Made by a program: the position numbers and the translations under genes
Notes under the pieces: model-generated
What the model saw: the letters and a program-made list of their open reading frames with translations, nothing else
What the model was told of the DNA's origin: nothing
The model's database searches: none
Assembly: GCA_029532415.1 (NCBI GenBank)
Contig: JAQOTA010000064.1
Location: 496,001 to 560,000 of the forward strand
Length of the DNA: 64,000 nucleotides
Direction of reading: 5' to 3'
Origin: Marasmius tenuissimus
Lineage: Eukaryota > Basidiomycota > Agaricomycetes > Agaricales > Marasmiaceae
Shown here: piece by piece, positions 21,900 through 33,649 of the stretch
How the letters are laid out: each line of letters starts with the position of its first letter
Numbering within the stretch: position 1 is the first letter of the stretch

Positions 21900-24490
21900 G
21901 AAGTCTGAATGATGGTTAGACGCGGTAGAGATCATCACAACCTTCTCAATAGCGTTTTCCACGATCAGGTCGGTATCCTGCGACGGGAAAACAGCGGAGG
22001 TAACCAAAAATAACGCACTAACAAAAAAGCCGTCGGTTCATAAAGTACAGTAGTGAAAGTATTTTTGGAAGGTGGTCTATCTTCCCCGGTGCAGCTATGG
22101 CGCAATTTCACAACCACTAAGACAGGAAAACCTGAATGTAAACTGGAGATATCTATAACTGACCGTACGTGCTTTGTTCCCGCTCCATGCTAGCGATCAG
22201 TTCTCTTGAACAAGACTATCCATACGGAACAATCTATTGGCTCGGATCTTCAGCAGGATTGTTGACTTACAAATATGACTCGAGGGTTTCAAACCGAGTT
22301 GAGCGAGTGGCCTGTTCGGATTATTTTGCGATTGACCGGACTTTATTCTGAGGCCACAATACCTTCTCTCAGAATACCTTTGTTCATTTTTTCTCATCTC
22401 AAGGTTGTGGTGCAGCCGTGAAACACAGGGTTGCGCCCTCATTGGGCCTCTAACGACTTTGTCGAGGATAAACGAACTAGATTTTGTGTACGATTGAGGT
22501 ATCCATCTAAATTTAAAAATGATTCACCGTGATTCCGCCGTACGGCGATCACTTGCCTCTGCCTATCGTACCCAACAACGAACACCGCCTGTCGGCCTGC
22601 TCGTACATTCTAATGATACCTGACAAAAGGAGTGCTGATCAATACAGGAGAACTCAGGTTCACATCAAGAGAGTGTACGTACTATGCGCACCCAACAATT
22701 AGACCCAACTACAGATCGTCTTCCCCTCGAGGAGCGCATCATCCGGTGTTGGTGGAGCACTGGTTTACGGGATTGAGTGATACCGGGCCAAGGATCATGT
22801 AAGTTTGAGCAGATGAAAACGATCAGAGAAACATATAGCTCAGCTTGTTGGTAATCAGCAAGTAATCCGAGTTAATACGTCGACTGCTCGAGCCTATCAC
22901 TGCTCGCCCAATAATATCGCTAGCCGACCTTAATGGGTAAAACAGCCAGTCTTCAACGGGGTATGAAGTCGCTCGTTGTCTTGTATCTTCAGCACCAGGC
23001 TGCAGAAAACCGTTGGTCAGTAACGGGAAGAAGCACAGGAGGTGCAGGACAACGTACTGAGGATCAGGCTAATAACTGTGCCGATCATAGGTATCCCGGG
23101 CATTCACCATTCTCTGGCCCCTTCGAGATCTCCCTCAACTTGACTCTCCGACCTGAAAGTCCAGCATTCATGACCGTGGGCCGATCTGAGATGAAAGAGA
23201 TATAGGATGTAGATCGTAGACATAGCCAGGAGTAGTTGAAGATGGTATTGGATAGTTCCGGGGTGATATGTGCCATCAGAATGGGTGATACGGATATGGA
23301 AAATGTTTTAGCTGGAAAGGACCAGTTCGCTGGTGGAAGTAGCGGCCTGAAAATGCTAGTGATGTAGAGTGCAAAGTCCATAAAACCGTAGGCTCAGCCA
23401 CAGCAAAGTGATACCATGTAGCGAGAGGGTCGTCGATAGGGACCCAGAAGGGCTCTTTCTGAAGATATCCAGAGATGTTGAGAGGGTGCTGGTACACACG
23501 TAAAAAGACATTGAGATTCGGCGCGTTTGCAGCGGAACCTCATGGAGGCGGGAAGAGATACCGGCATTAGTCTTTGACAGCATTGAAAGCTCAACTCGAA
23601 CCTGAGCAGTGACCGAGACCTCAAAACAGCAGATGTTCTAGCTTTCAACAAGGGATGTTGCCCTGGTCAACTTCAATGACCGCAGTGGTCTATCTCCCAA
23701 TCATGTGTTGGTGATCCGTATTCTGTTTCTGTCCCGAGCGGGTCTCAAGAGAACGGCCTGAAACACTATCAAAATCACGATATTGTCAATAGGAACAAGG
23801 CTCCGTACCGTGTACCATGCATGCAGGATCTCAGTGATCACGTCCTGAAGTTCAGACATCCGAACGAGATCCAATGTAAATCCACGACTGGAAGGTCGTG
23901 CGAGCCTCAAAAATGACACTGGGTGAAAGTAATTGTAAAACGCGAGGATTATGTAAAACATTATGGTTGTTTTATTTGAGTCATTTTTACAGTGAAACAC
24001 GTGGTTTATGCTAAAGTTGTGAGAGTTTTATGGAGACAAAATCTTAAGGTAATCCTTCAAGTAATGTTCTGATAAAGCAGATGCATTACGTTAAAGTGGA
24101 CCACCAGTTTTTGGGGTATTTTGTGAGCACAAATTGGGGGGTTTGGGTTAGCATAATATCAGTGTAAAGCACATGTGAATTATGGAAGAATTATGCTAAC
24201 CCACTTGGCCAGCTGGTACCTGCTCATCTGGGAAGATTTAGGTTAGAATAAGCCATTAGCATTATGCTGAAAGCTTTGAATGATTACAGATTGTAAAATG
24301 GGACAATTGGAAGCTCAAAATTGGTGCATATTTCAAATAATGCAGGTACTGAACTCCTAAGTAAAATCAGCATAACACAAATGCATTGGGTTGAAGTTAT
24401 GTTAAAAGGACTTCACCATTATGAAAGCACATTTTGGTGAAGGGTGGTCAAGATAAAACTAGCAGAATCTGTCTCAACATTATTATAAGA
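21900..24490. other. Mostly non-coding, with relic exon
   Basis: No complete gene. At about 23900-23820 (minus) an exon-like piece ends ..WYTV next to an intron-like GTACGG..GATAG; the same arrangement occurs at about 49190-49080, suggesting decayed paralogues. From 23990 to 24490 the DNA is AT-rich with recurring ATTATGCTAA-type words, leading into the CATATG field. Confidence 0.3.
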
Positions 24491-24559
24491 TTATGCTATG
24501 CCTGAAGTTTGGATATGTTCAAGTCAGAATGCATGTCTGGTGCGGTAGTAGGTACCTAT

Positions 24560-26640
24560 ACAGGATATGCTTGTTTGACATATCTTGGGACCCCAGAGAC
24601 ATCATATGGCCAACATATGCAAGTCTACATTCCTTGGGATCTCAATGCTTGTGCAACATATGTTGCATTGAGGTTGAACATACATGGGACATATGCTGGC
24701 AGCAGGATATGCCCAGAACATTTGTGGGCTCTAGCCCAACATATGTCCATCATACACCACAGTATGGATTAAAAGTGCTAATGACATATGAGTTATACAG
24801 AGGCTCATATAGCCTCCATCTGATGAAATCATGGAGCTGAAGAACATATGGAGCTCATATATGAGACATATATCCTGCATATGAGTTGCATATGTTGAAT
24901 TGAGGCTCATATGACTTACATATGTGCTACATATGAGACATATGCTGAGCAGAGATTCTTGAAGCTCCATATGTGGCTCATATGTCCTATATATGTTGGA
25001 GATATGTTGTGTGCATGAGCTAGTCCTGAGCTCAAAGGTCTTGCGCACCTTATATGTGAGACATATGTTGAACATACGAGCTGCATATATTGAACTGAGG
25101 TGCATATGGCTTACATATGTAGCACATATATGAGACATATGCTGAGCTTAGATTCTTGAGACTCTATATGTCCTACATATGCTGCATGCATGAGCTATAT
25201 ATGTCAAACTGAGACATCTTGTGCAACCTGCATCTAGTGATTTGGTGCTTGTCCTGTGTATGTTTTGCAATTGCCCTACATATATTCTGTATATATTCTA
25301 TATATTCTACATATGCTGTGTATTATGGACTATGGAGACTCAATAGCCCCATCTAATCAAATCTTTCCCACATATGTCCCATGTATATCCTGCGTACATT
25401 CTGCATACATTCTGCATACATCCCACATACATCCCACATGTGCACTGCATATGCCCTACATATGTCCTGTGTATGCTGTACATATGAGCTATCTAGAGAC
25501 TCATATAGCCTCCATCTGATTAAATCCTGAACCCAAAGAATATATATTGCACATATGAGTTACATATGTCAGACTGAGGCTCCTATAGCTGAGCTAGAAT
25601 TCTTTAGACTCTATATGTGGCTTATGCGTCCTGAATATCTCCCACATATGTTGTGCACATGGGCTATGTATGCCAGACTGTGGTTTATATGGACCATGTA
25701 TGTCTAAGTTGTGGACCTGAAGGACATATGAGACTCATATGTGCACCATATGTTGAGCATATGAGCTTTATATATTAGGCTTGAAATTGTTATTCCTGCA
25801 TGGCTACATAGAGGCTCATATAGTACACATCTGGACCCAAATGTATTATGAGCTCCATAAATAAGATATACATCATATATGTAGGGCTAGGGTTCTTGAG
25901 ATTTCATATGTGACTCCTATGTCCTGGATATATCCCACATATGTTGTATGCAGGTCAGGGCACTTGCCCTGGAGCCCTGCCTTGCCTCACCTGGGGCTGG
26001 CTTACCCTATCCTGCCCTGAGTGAGGGTAGAGAGGGCAGAGCCTAGAGGACGAGGGTTTGGAATTTGGAATACCCTTGCTTGGGGTAACTCCCTGGAGCA
26101 GATTGTCTTGAGAGATCAGCACACTGGGCATGGGTGGGTCACTGAAATACCCTTCAGATCATTGGACATATCTTAGGACCCCAGAAACATATGAGGCTCA
26201 TATGACCATCATATGCAAGTCTGCATTCCTTGGTATCTCAGTGTGCACATATACCTCATATATTACACTGAGGTTGCACCTCACTCTATATCTGTAGCGT
26301 ACACTGAAGATATATCAGACTTGAATTCTTGAGACTTCATTCCATATGTCCCACTGAATGCAGATGTTCTGCATATGTTCTATATATTATGAAGGCTGAT
26401 GTAGCCTCCATCTGGTCAAATCTTGGACCTGAAGAACGTATGAGGCTCATATGTCTTACATATATGAGACATATACTGAGCTAGAATTCTCAGTCTGTGT
26501 CTAAATTATAGACCCAAAGGACATATGAGACTCATATGCAAGACATATGTTGTGCGCATAAGCCATATAGAAGCTCATATAGCACACATCTGGACCCAAA
26601 AATACCATGAGTCTCATATATGAGACGTAATCAAAGGTTT
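24560..26640. repeat. CATATG-rich degenerate repeat field
   Basis: About 45 CATATG hexamers counted by eye in roughly 2 kb; about one would be expected by chance. They sit in longer words such as ACATATG, GCTCATATGAG and TTGAGCATATG. Larger pieces recur irregularly, for example ATAGCCTCCATCTG (near 24810, 25505 and 26405) and GAGCTAGAATTCT-type units near 24945, 25145, 25590, 25885, 26315 and 26475. Because CATATG is palindromic the field reads the same on both strands. A C/G-rich patch at 25960-26150 interrupts it. Open frames inside are by-products of the repeat. Confidence 0.85.
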
Positions 26641-26949
26641 TCACTTTTGATTGAACTAATTCTCTCAAGTACCACCCTATCTCACTCATTCTCTTGTTCT
26701 GGTGCTGGCTCAAGAAACCCTGTCTTGCCCAATTCACAACCATCAGGCTTACTTCCCAGTCCCGTTACTCCCTCAAATTCCTCATTTTTAGGGTCTAGTG
26801 CACATCTTGACTCGCCATTATCCTCCAATCCATCACAATCATCTTTGAATTCAATATTTTCAGGGCCTGGGCTGACCCTACCACCCACTCACGCTCCCTT
26901 TATTTTACCAATGCATCCCAGTCTACTTACCCCAGTCTAGAATCAAAAC

Positions 26950-27333
26950 TGAGTCGATATGCTACGCACTATGTTCACTGCAAGCTCTTTAGTCAGTGTA
27001 ACCACAAGCCCAACTGGCTTCCTTCTCATTTTTACTTTGAACCAAGGGTATCGGTCCAAAATTCAAATTTCGATTGATCTCATGGTGTACAAGTATTGGG
27101 ATGGCAAAGACTCAAGAGAGCTGATTTTCCATCTACAGTAGCATTACACACAGGAGCTGTTGTTGGTCCATAATGATTAGGATTGACTGCTGTTGGAATG
27201 GTTTGAGCCCAGCATTCCATTGAGGTACTAGTTTCTGAATGATTCTATTGATTACCGAGGCTCCTTCAAGAGAACGAAAGCTGAGACAAGAGGGTATGAG
27301 CAGGGTTTCCGGACCCACGTGATAACTTAGCAT
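26950..27333 (-). pseudogene. RecQ-like helicase fragment, decayed
   Basis: Minus-strand translation gives LEGASVINRIIQKLVPQWNA, GLKPFQQQSILIIMD, then after small frame changes NATVDGKSALF, FAIPILVHHEI and VGLVVTLTKELAVNIV. This is the order around motif I (Walker A, normally TGDGKS) and motif Ia of the RecQ-type DEAD-box helicases that are multiplied in agaric genomes. At least two frameshifts and a Thr-Gly to Thr-Val change in the P-loop make it non-functional. The rest of the helicase is absent. Confidence 0.65.
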
Positions 27334-29819
27334 CTTGATTTCAGATAAAAGGAGAAAATGTGCTTACCTCTTGCTCATCCCTGTGCTGCCATATGGTGAG
27401 GTAAGTGACTATCACCTTTTATGTGCACCTACCATTCTACCCGCACTATGTAGAGCTATGTAGGAAGAGGTTCCAACTGCATTCCAAATGGTACCTGCAG
27501 AACAGATAAGAGTTGACACAGGCCCCAACTCAAATAGGCTCATCGGAGCACTGAAATGGACCTGAATAAGACAACTTCTTGTTTCCTGAGACCAACAAAG
27601 ACCCAGAAATGACTCTCCCTCTTTCATCTGTTTCCAAATTCAAGGAATGAGACACTCAGCTTTTACCATCTCAGATAGTTTTTTACACTAAAAACCAAGA
27701 TGTGAGAGTTCTCTGCCTAGTATGGTTCAATCTGCTGCCCTACCTGGCATTGATTTCTATCTTTGGTCAGATATTCCCACACTCAGGGTGCTCACTGTCC
27801 ACTGCCATCACTGTTGCAGAAATCTCCTTGATTTGAGCAGGGACAGCAAGCAGCAGGGCTCGCTACTGCCTGTCTTCAGCGTTCCAGTTGGGAGAATTGG
27901 GTGCAACTTGTTGTGATTGAGCAACTTTTTGCCCAGTTGCCTCATATCTTTCATATACCCTTGGTCTGACTTGTTATGTCAGACTTGGATTTGTACTCGC
28001 AGCCTGCACAGTGTGAACCACAACAATAACACAAGCCCACCGTGATTTATATGCATGGCTAGGCTGGCTATGGTCTGTAGTGAGGTTTCAATGTTCCGAC
28101 CCCCATCATCTGGGAAAGATTGTCCTCAGACCAGGATAAAGTCACGGATTGAGACTGGATGTAATAGGCGTGGAAGAAGGTCAGCCAAGTACTAAACAGT
28201 CAATAATGGTGGTGAGAACAGTCAGTTTTGAGTTGGGTCTACCCACTGGTCGTCGCTTGGCCTTCGGCCAGCTCCTCCCAGTGGGAAGGGGGGGAGCCCG
28301 CCTCACCCCCCAACTAATGCCAGATTGTCAATGTAATCAAGCCAAAATATTCTATTGTTCATGTTTGAATAACACTGAGGCTACTCAGAGATACTGCCCC
28401 ATTGAAAACTTCTCATGTAGGCAGCGAAATGATGAGCTGAAAGAAGATCCTCAAACTTCAGAGACAGACACAGGGGACTACAGACCCAAAGTTGGTATCA
28501 TCATCAATCACAGCCAGCCATGGATTATAGCAATCGCAAAGATTGTGAATTGCAGGGTGTTACGAATCAACCTACTGTTTTCCCTTCCCTTGGTCCCCGG
28601 GTACTTTTCCCCCATGTTTTTCTCTTTATTTCCCATGGTTACATGTTCTCACCATCGCATTCTGGCCTCCATATTATTACCTGGTACTACCTGGTGTTCC
28701 ACATTGTTTCCAGATATTTTCCCAGCATACCATATGGTTTCCACTATGACCCTGTTTCCACATGTATCCCTTGATTCTAATCACTTGTTCTTTCAGTTTT
28801 CCTGTTTTATCTTCGCTCCCATGATATCTCTACAGCTTGGTTCTGTCATATATAATCATGGACACTTCTAGATAGTTCCCCAGTCTGACAACTTTGTCTA
28901 ATAGTGCTTGTTTCCAGCATGTACTATCATACACTTGCCCTACTCAAATCTATCTTCTCTCCTTCGCACTCTTGACCCTGTTGGTGGCCTGAGGGGTTTC
29001 CCTAGTCATTGGCCTCGTTCTTGACACAGGGTCCTTCACTGTGTATTCAGGTGAGTCTTGACTTTGAATTTTGAGTTGAATGTTTTACGTTCTGGCTGTA
29101 GTGAGTTTGAATCCTTGATTTAGGTACTCATAATGAAGTTGATTTGAATCTTGAATTGAATTGTATTGAATTGAGTCGCTTTGAGTTGGACTCAGTTCAA
29201 AACTGGTTGCGTGCGCTGTGCAATGAGCTTGAATTGAGGAGGAAGTCAACCATGAGAGCCAAGCGAGGGGCACAGCGGAAGGCTGAACTGTTGAGCCAGA
29301 CTAGAGAGCAATATCTGAAAAGGGGAGCTTAGTGAATCACAGCCTACAGGCTGAGGATACCATCCTGGTCAGTGAACAATAATGAAACATGACTCGAACC
29401 CATGACAAAAATACTGGACCAGAAGGCGCGTGACTGTGTGAGAGTGAACGTGATATTGTGGGCAAAAAGTCTGCAGTAACGGTAAAACCCTCTACTTGGC
29501 AGTAGCGGGAATTTCTAAGTGTAAATTGACCCAGGTACCCAGGTGTGTTTGCTAACCTTGCCACCTCTTTTGTATCTCTAACCTCCCGGTCTTTTTCTGG
29601 TCTCCTACATCACCATTGCAATCCCTTGACCTTCCACTATAATCCCAGGTATTTTTGCTACCCTTAGAGTGTCATTCATATCTCTAAACACTCAGTATTC
29701 TTCTAGTTTGCTTTAAAAGCACTAGTTACTAGGTATGCATGGAACTGCAAAATGATGATTTTTTGCTGATTCAAGCAGGGACTGCAAAATTTTATTATAC
29801 AAACACATACTACTTTGCC
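27334..29819. other. No convincing gene
   Basis: The longest open frame (28149-28871, plus) has no family resemblance and its second half is a T/C-rich repeat of TTTCCC and CCATGG-like words. A strong hairpin lies at 28242-28285. Otherwise I see only short frames. Confidence 0.4.
28242..28285. other. GC-rich hairpin with TTCG loop
   Basis: CCCACTGG at 28242 pairs with CCAGTGGG ending at 28285, and inside TTGGCC-TTCG-GCCAG forms a second stem with a TTCG tetraloop. Folding is evident from the bases; a role is unknown. Confidence 0.5.
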
Positions 29820-32020
29820 ATATCCTCACTATGCCTCAAAAGCTCTTCCAACCTATATCCAGACAGGTCCCAGTATGCTTCCTCCAACATGCTATAGTCC
29901 ATCATCATCTGTATCAGTACTGCCACCACGGCAGTCATGGAGATTAACAGCACCAATCTCCTTTTGGTGCTCCCTCTAGTGATCTGAAGTCCTCAAATGG
30001 CCATGTCTGCTGCCCATATCAAGCAGAATACCTTGTCAAATGTCCAGATCAGTGCCTCCCAAACAAATTCAAACTGGCCCTGTTCAGTGATGCATTTCAC
30101 AATGTCAGAGAAAATTCACGTGCTTCCACATATCATAGGTTGAGCTGCCTCGCTAACTGCAAAAACCAATGCCGTTGCTTGTAGTGTCCCATCCTCCCAC
30201 CAAGACATGAGAGCGTCTGTGGCTTTTCAAGCAAGAAGTAGCACCAGTATCACCGATTCCCATTGCTGAGTATCACCATCACCACCATGTTTCTGGGTGG
30301 CAGTGGATGCTCTGAGCTATGAGGGAAATGATGAGTATTAGACACACACAAGGACCTTTACTGCCTGAACCTTGATCTCCATGTCACAGGCACCTTTTGC
30401 AATCTATGTCAACAGGTACATCACATTCTCTCTCTTCAGTGAGATATATCTCTGTGGCCCAACTGCCCCCAGGTGGTACGCCTGGTGGAATTCCCAACTC
30501 CTCTGCCTAGATTGATGTAAGCATAAATGATATGATCATGATCAGAGATCATGTTGCAACCTACAATAGAAGAAAAGGGAGACTGCGTAAAGCCAGTATC
30601 TGCCTCATCAGTGTCATCCGACCTACATCCAAGCGAGATTGAACTTGAATTGTCTGCATTGATGACCTCAGGGAGCGTTGAGCCTGAGGGTTCCGACGGT
30701 ATCAGTAAATGTGTCTCCTATCACATTAACTTATCACCTGAAACAAGGATGTGACATGTGTCCTGCTCGGTGCTCACCTGCATCTCACAAGTAATCTAGT
30801 ACAGGTAACAGGATCAGACCAACCAAAGAATGGGACCAATCGAAATAGCTTACCAAGGTAGAGAGACTGGAAAGCAACTTTAGAACCTTCCTGCTATTCT
30901 CCTGCAGCCAGATGTCCCAGCCTTCTGCCCCGTTTGAGTCTCCTTCGGGTGGGTAGCTTAATTCAAAATGAACAGCCTCTGACAATAAACCATTAGTATA
31001 TTTCCATTCCAAACATCAATGATTGCCACTTGCTGAGCTCTTGTAATAAATAGTTCTCTCTGAGTCGACTGGCTGCTGTCTGTTGCATAGCACGCAGACA
31101 AACAGACTTCACCAAAGCAAGATCGGCCTTCTCAGCTACCAATATCATCTGCTGAATCTGTGCCACTGGGTCCAGCGAGGAATTCCGGTGAGTATTTGCG
31201 GTTTTTACGACCTTGTCTATGTCCACAGTCAGATGATCAGCAAGGTGCTCAATGTCACTATCCAGCTGTTCCTGGACTCTGAAAATATTAGTACTTACTT
31301 CCTGATTCAGAAATTGCTACGCATCTGCAATTCATTGCATTCACCCTGAATCTGGCTCAACAAATTCAAGCCCGCCTTTACCCTGCAGTGGATTGCGTTA
31401 CCATCTTCCTTGAAGGTATTGAGAGCAGCACTAATGCTCACCATTGTCACTGAGTCTTGTGGTTTTTGAATTAGAGGGCGGGAGATCTGGAGCTGGTATC
31501 AGTTAGGGTAGATACAAATAGTGATTTGACTTACAGTATGTGGGGAAGCCATATTATCACAACTGGATGTTGATTTGACGGTGAAGACCTGACTATGGCT
31601 TGGAATCTCCTACAAATTCTGCTTAGTTACCGTGATCTTGGATGAAGCCAGTGTACACCCACTTGAGAATGGTGTAAGGGTGAGTTGGATCAATAGATGA
31701 TGGAATACAAGACAAAGGGACGTTTGTCACAGGTCACATGATTTTGGTAATGTGGGACTTTAACCAGACACGATAGGTGCGACTTTGGTTGCCCGCCGCT
31801 ACCTTCTTTCTCAGCGCCTTCTGTTGACTCCTGATATTTGACTCAATGCCCAAGTTGGCTGCTGGAAGATTTACTCCATTGGGCTCATCCAGTTCTGACA
31901 CACTGGCATGTAGTGATGCAAGCTTCGATTGTTTAGAAGAAGTTTGTGGGGCACCGGTGAGTAGCCAGATAAACTCGACATGCAAATTCTTTCTAACTCG
32001 GCAAAGTCTTTTCCTCAAGT
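29820..32020 (-). pseudogene. Coiled-coil protein with C-terminal membrane segment, probably decayed
   Basis: Minus-strand exon-like pieces in order: a basic piece at 32018-31734 (SNIRSQQKALRKKVAAG), a helical piece near 31440-31300 (ISAALNTFKEDGNAIHCRVK), one near 31290-31000 (VQEQLDSDIEHLADHL, ILVAEKADLALVKSVCLRAM, LQELSKWQSLMFG), one near 30980-30785 (WDIWLQENSRKVLKLLSSL) and a last near 30110-29820 with hydrophobic RLVLLISMTAVVAVLIQ. A stop interrupts the last piece. I do not recognise the family. It may be a cytosolic coiled coil anchored by a C-terminal helix. Confidence 0.35.
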
Positions 32021-32710
32021 AGAGGATTGAAGTACGAACCTAAACTCCCGCCACCATTGTCTCCATCATTGTCTTCATTGTCACGATCTATCTCTGCCTC
32101 CAAGTCCAAAAATCGCAACACATCAGGATTCCTTCAACGAGTGGTTCAAGAAGGCTGGCTCGTAGATGCTACAGCATTCACAGTGAACATTCTAGCCTTT
32201 TTGTTCCTAAAAGGCAATAAAAACACTGTTAGCATTGATCCCTCAAAGATTCAACACAGAATAATGGGAAGTTCATTTTGGACTGCCATTGAATAATGAA
32301 CCAATGCCCTTGTAATAATCCTTGATATGTTATTGCTAAGTACACATTACTAGTATTTACAGTGAGGTATTGGCTACGGTTCAGGTAGTATGTGGACATA
32401 CCATAGAGCATTGATGGTGGTACTGCGTCAAGCATGAAGCTGTGCAGGCGTCTCCAAGGCGGTAGTGTTACTCGCTGGAACTTGGGGAGGAAGCAGCACA
32501 ACTGAACTGTGCAACTCAACAGCACAGCCTGCCACCCCTTCAACCCAACATCCATCATCACCCCCAGCAATGGGCTATTCAATGTTGTGAGTATCGAGAA
32601 ATGTTAGTAAGATAGATAAATTTAATTACAATAAAGAAGTACAATTGAGAGACTAGAGTCTTGAAAGACAAGAAAAATCAAGCCAAGCACAAAGGACCTC
32701 ATGCTCAGCG

Positions 32711-33317
32711 TAGTGTTGCCAACGGTTGGCTCGGCTCAGCTCCGGCTCAAGAGCCACAGCTCAAACCGAGCCGCGGCTCCGGGAGCCGTTGACAGGGAAC
32801 GGCTCGGCTCTTTGAGCCGCTTTGACCGGTTCAGCTGCAGCCCGAGCTGTTCAAAAAAAAAATTTATTGACAGACTTATAAGCACTGAAAAACAAGTATA
32901 TAAACTTTAATAGGGCTAATTCTCATTGAAAGTATTGATTTTGGGAGGTGATTGTGGGTCCAGTTGCCAGCCCAACTGTCCCTGCACGTGTCAACCCACT
33001 GGTGGGCCGCTTTTCCCATGCCAAGGCCAGGGTATCCAATGGTGTAAATACTGTGTTTGTACTAAAATTTACATTTTTCTGTGATCTACGAGAGCTGATA
33101 TACATTCTATATATTTCTCAGAGCCTCTGATGGTCTAAGGATAGGAATGAAAAAAAAAGAAATTGTAGCGGCTCCAACTGGCTGAGCCGGCTCTGAGCCG
33201 GTTCTGAGCCGCTCTCGTAAAACGGCTCTTGGTGAACCGTTTTACCGGAGCGGCTATGGCCCGGTCCGGCTCCGAGCCGTTCAAGCCGCGGCTAGAGCCG
33301 AGCCACTGGCAACACTA
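32711..33317. mobile_element. hAT-type MITE with 8-bp target duplication
   Basis: A 607-bp element whose ends are exact inverted copies for 11 bp (TAGTGTTGCCA .. TGGCAACACTA), flanked on both sides by GCTCAGCG (32703-32710 and 33318-33325), an 8-bp duplication as made by hAT transposases. The terminal 120-170 bp on both sides are packed with GGCTC/GAGCC words, probably transposase-binding repeats; the middle is AT-rich and non-coding. It must be moved by a transposase encoded elsewhere. The intact duplication indicates a fairly recent insertion. Confidence 0.93.
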
Positions 33318-33325
33318 GCTCAGCG

Positions 33326-33640
33326 CTGACAGTGTGGGGGTGTGAAGGCATTCTCGATGATAGCGCAGGGTCCCTCACATTGCATTGATATGATTATACT
33401 GACTCTCAATATACTGGGTCATCGCAAACCCCAGAAGAAGCTGAAGATCTTCAGAAGTGGCCGTACATTCAAAAAACAAAAAAGTGGTATGTTTTTAAAA
33501 TGGGTAACGGCCAATCGCTCATGGCATTTACAAATAATCATAACTAGAGTTCCCCCTTGTCCTCTCTGTCCAGATGAGGGGCCATTATCAACCGGAACAC
33601 CCTCTTGAGCCACCTACGGATAGGGAGATCCTATCCAGTC
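33326..33640. other. Short spacer
   Basis: No supported feature between the MITE and the end of the WD40 pseudogene. Confidence 0.4.
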
Positions 33641-33649
33641 TCTCAGTAC

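Noticed and set aside
24731..25138. 135-codon minus-strand open frame
   Set aside because: It is the translation of CATATG repeats (Tyr/Met/His/Ile-rich) and has no protein-like pattern.
28149..28871. 240-codon plus-strand open frame
   Set aside because: No family resemblance, includes a DNA hairpin and a T/C-rich repetitive second half; chance frame most likely.
29330..29560. tRNA- or SINE-like segment on the minus strand
   Set aside because: GGTTCGAGTC forms a good T-arm at about 29395, but no acceptable box A at the right distance and no cloverleaf; too weak to list as a feature.
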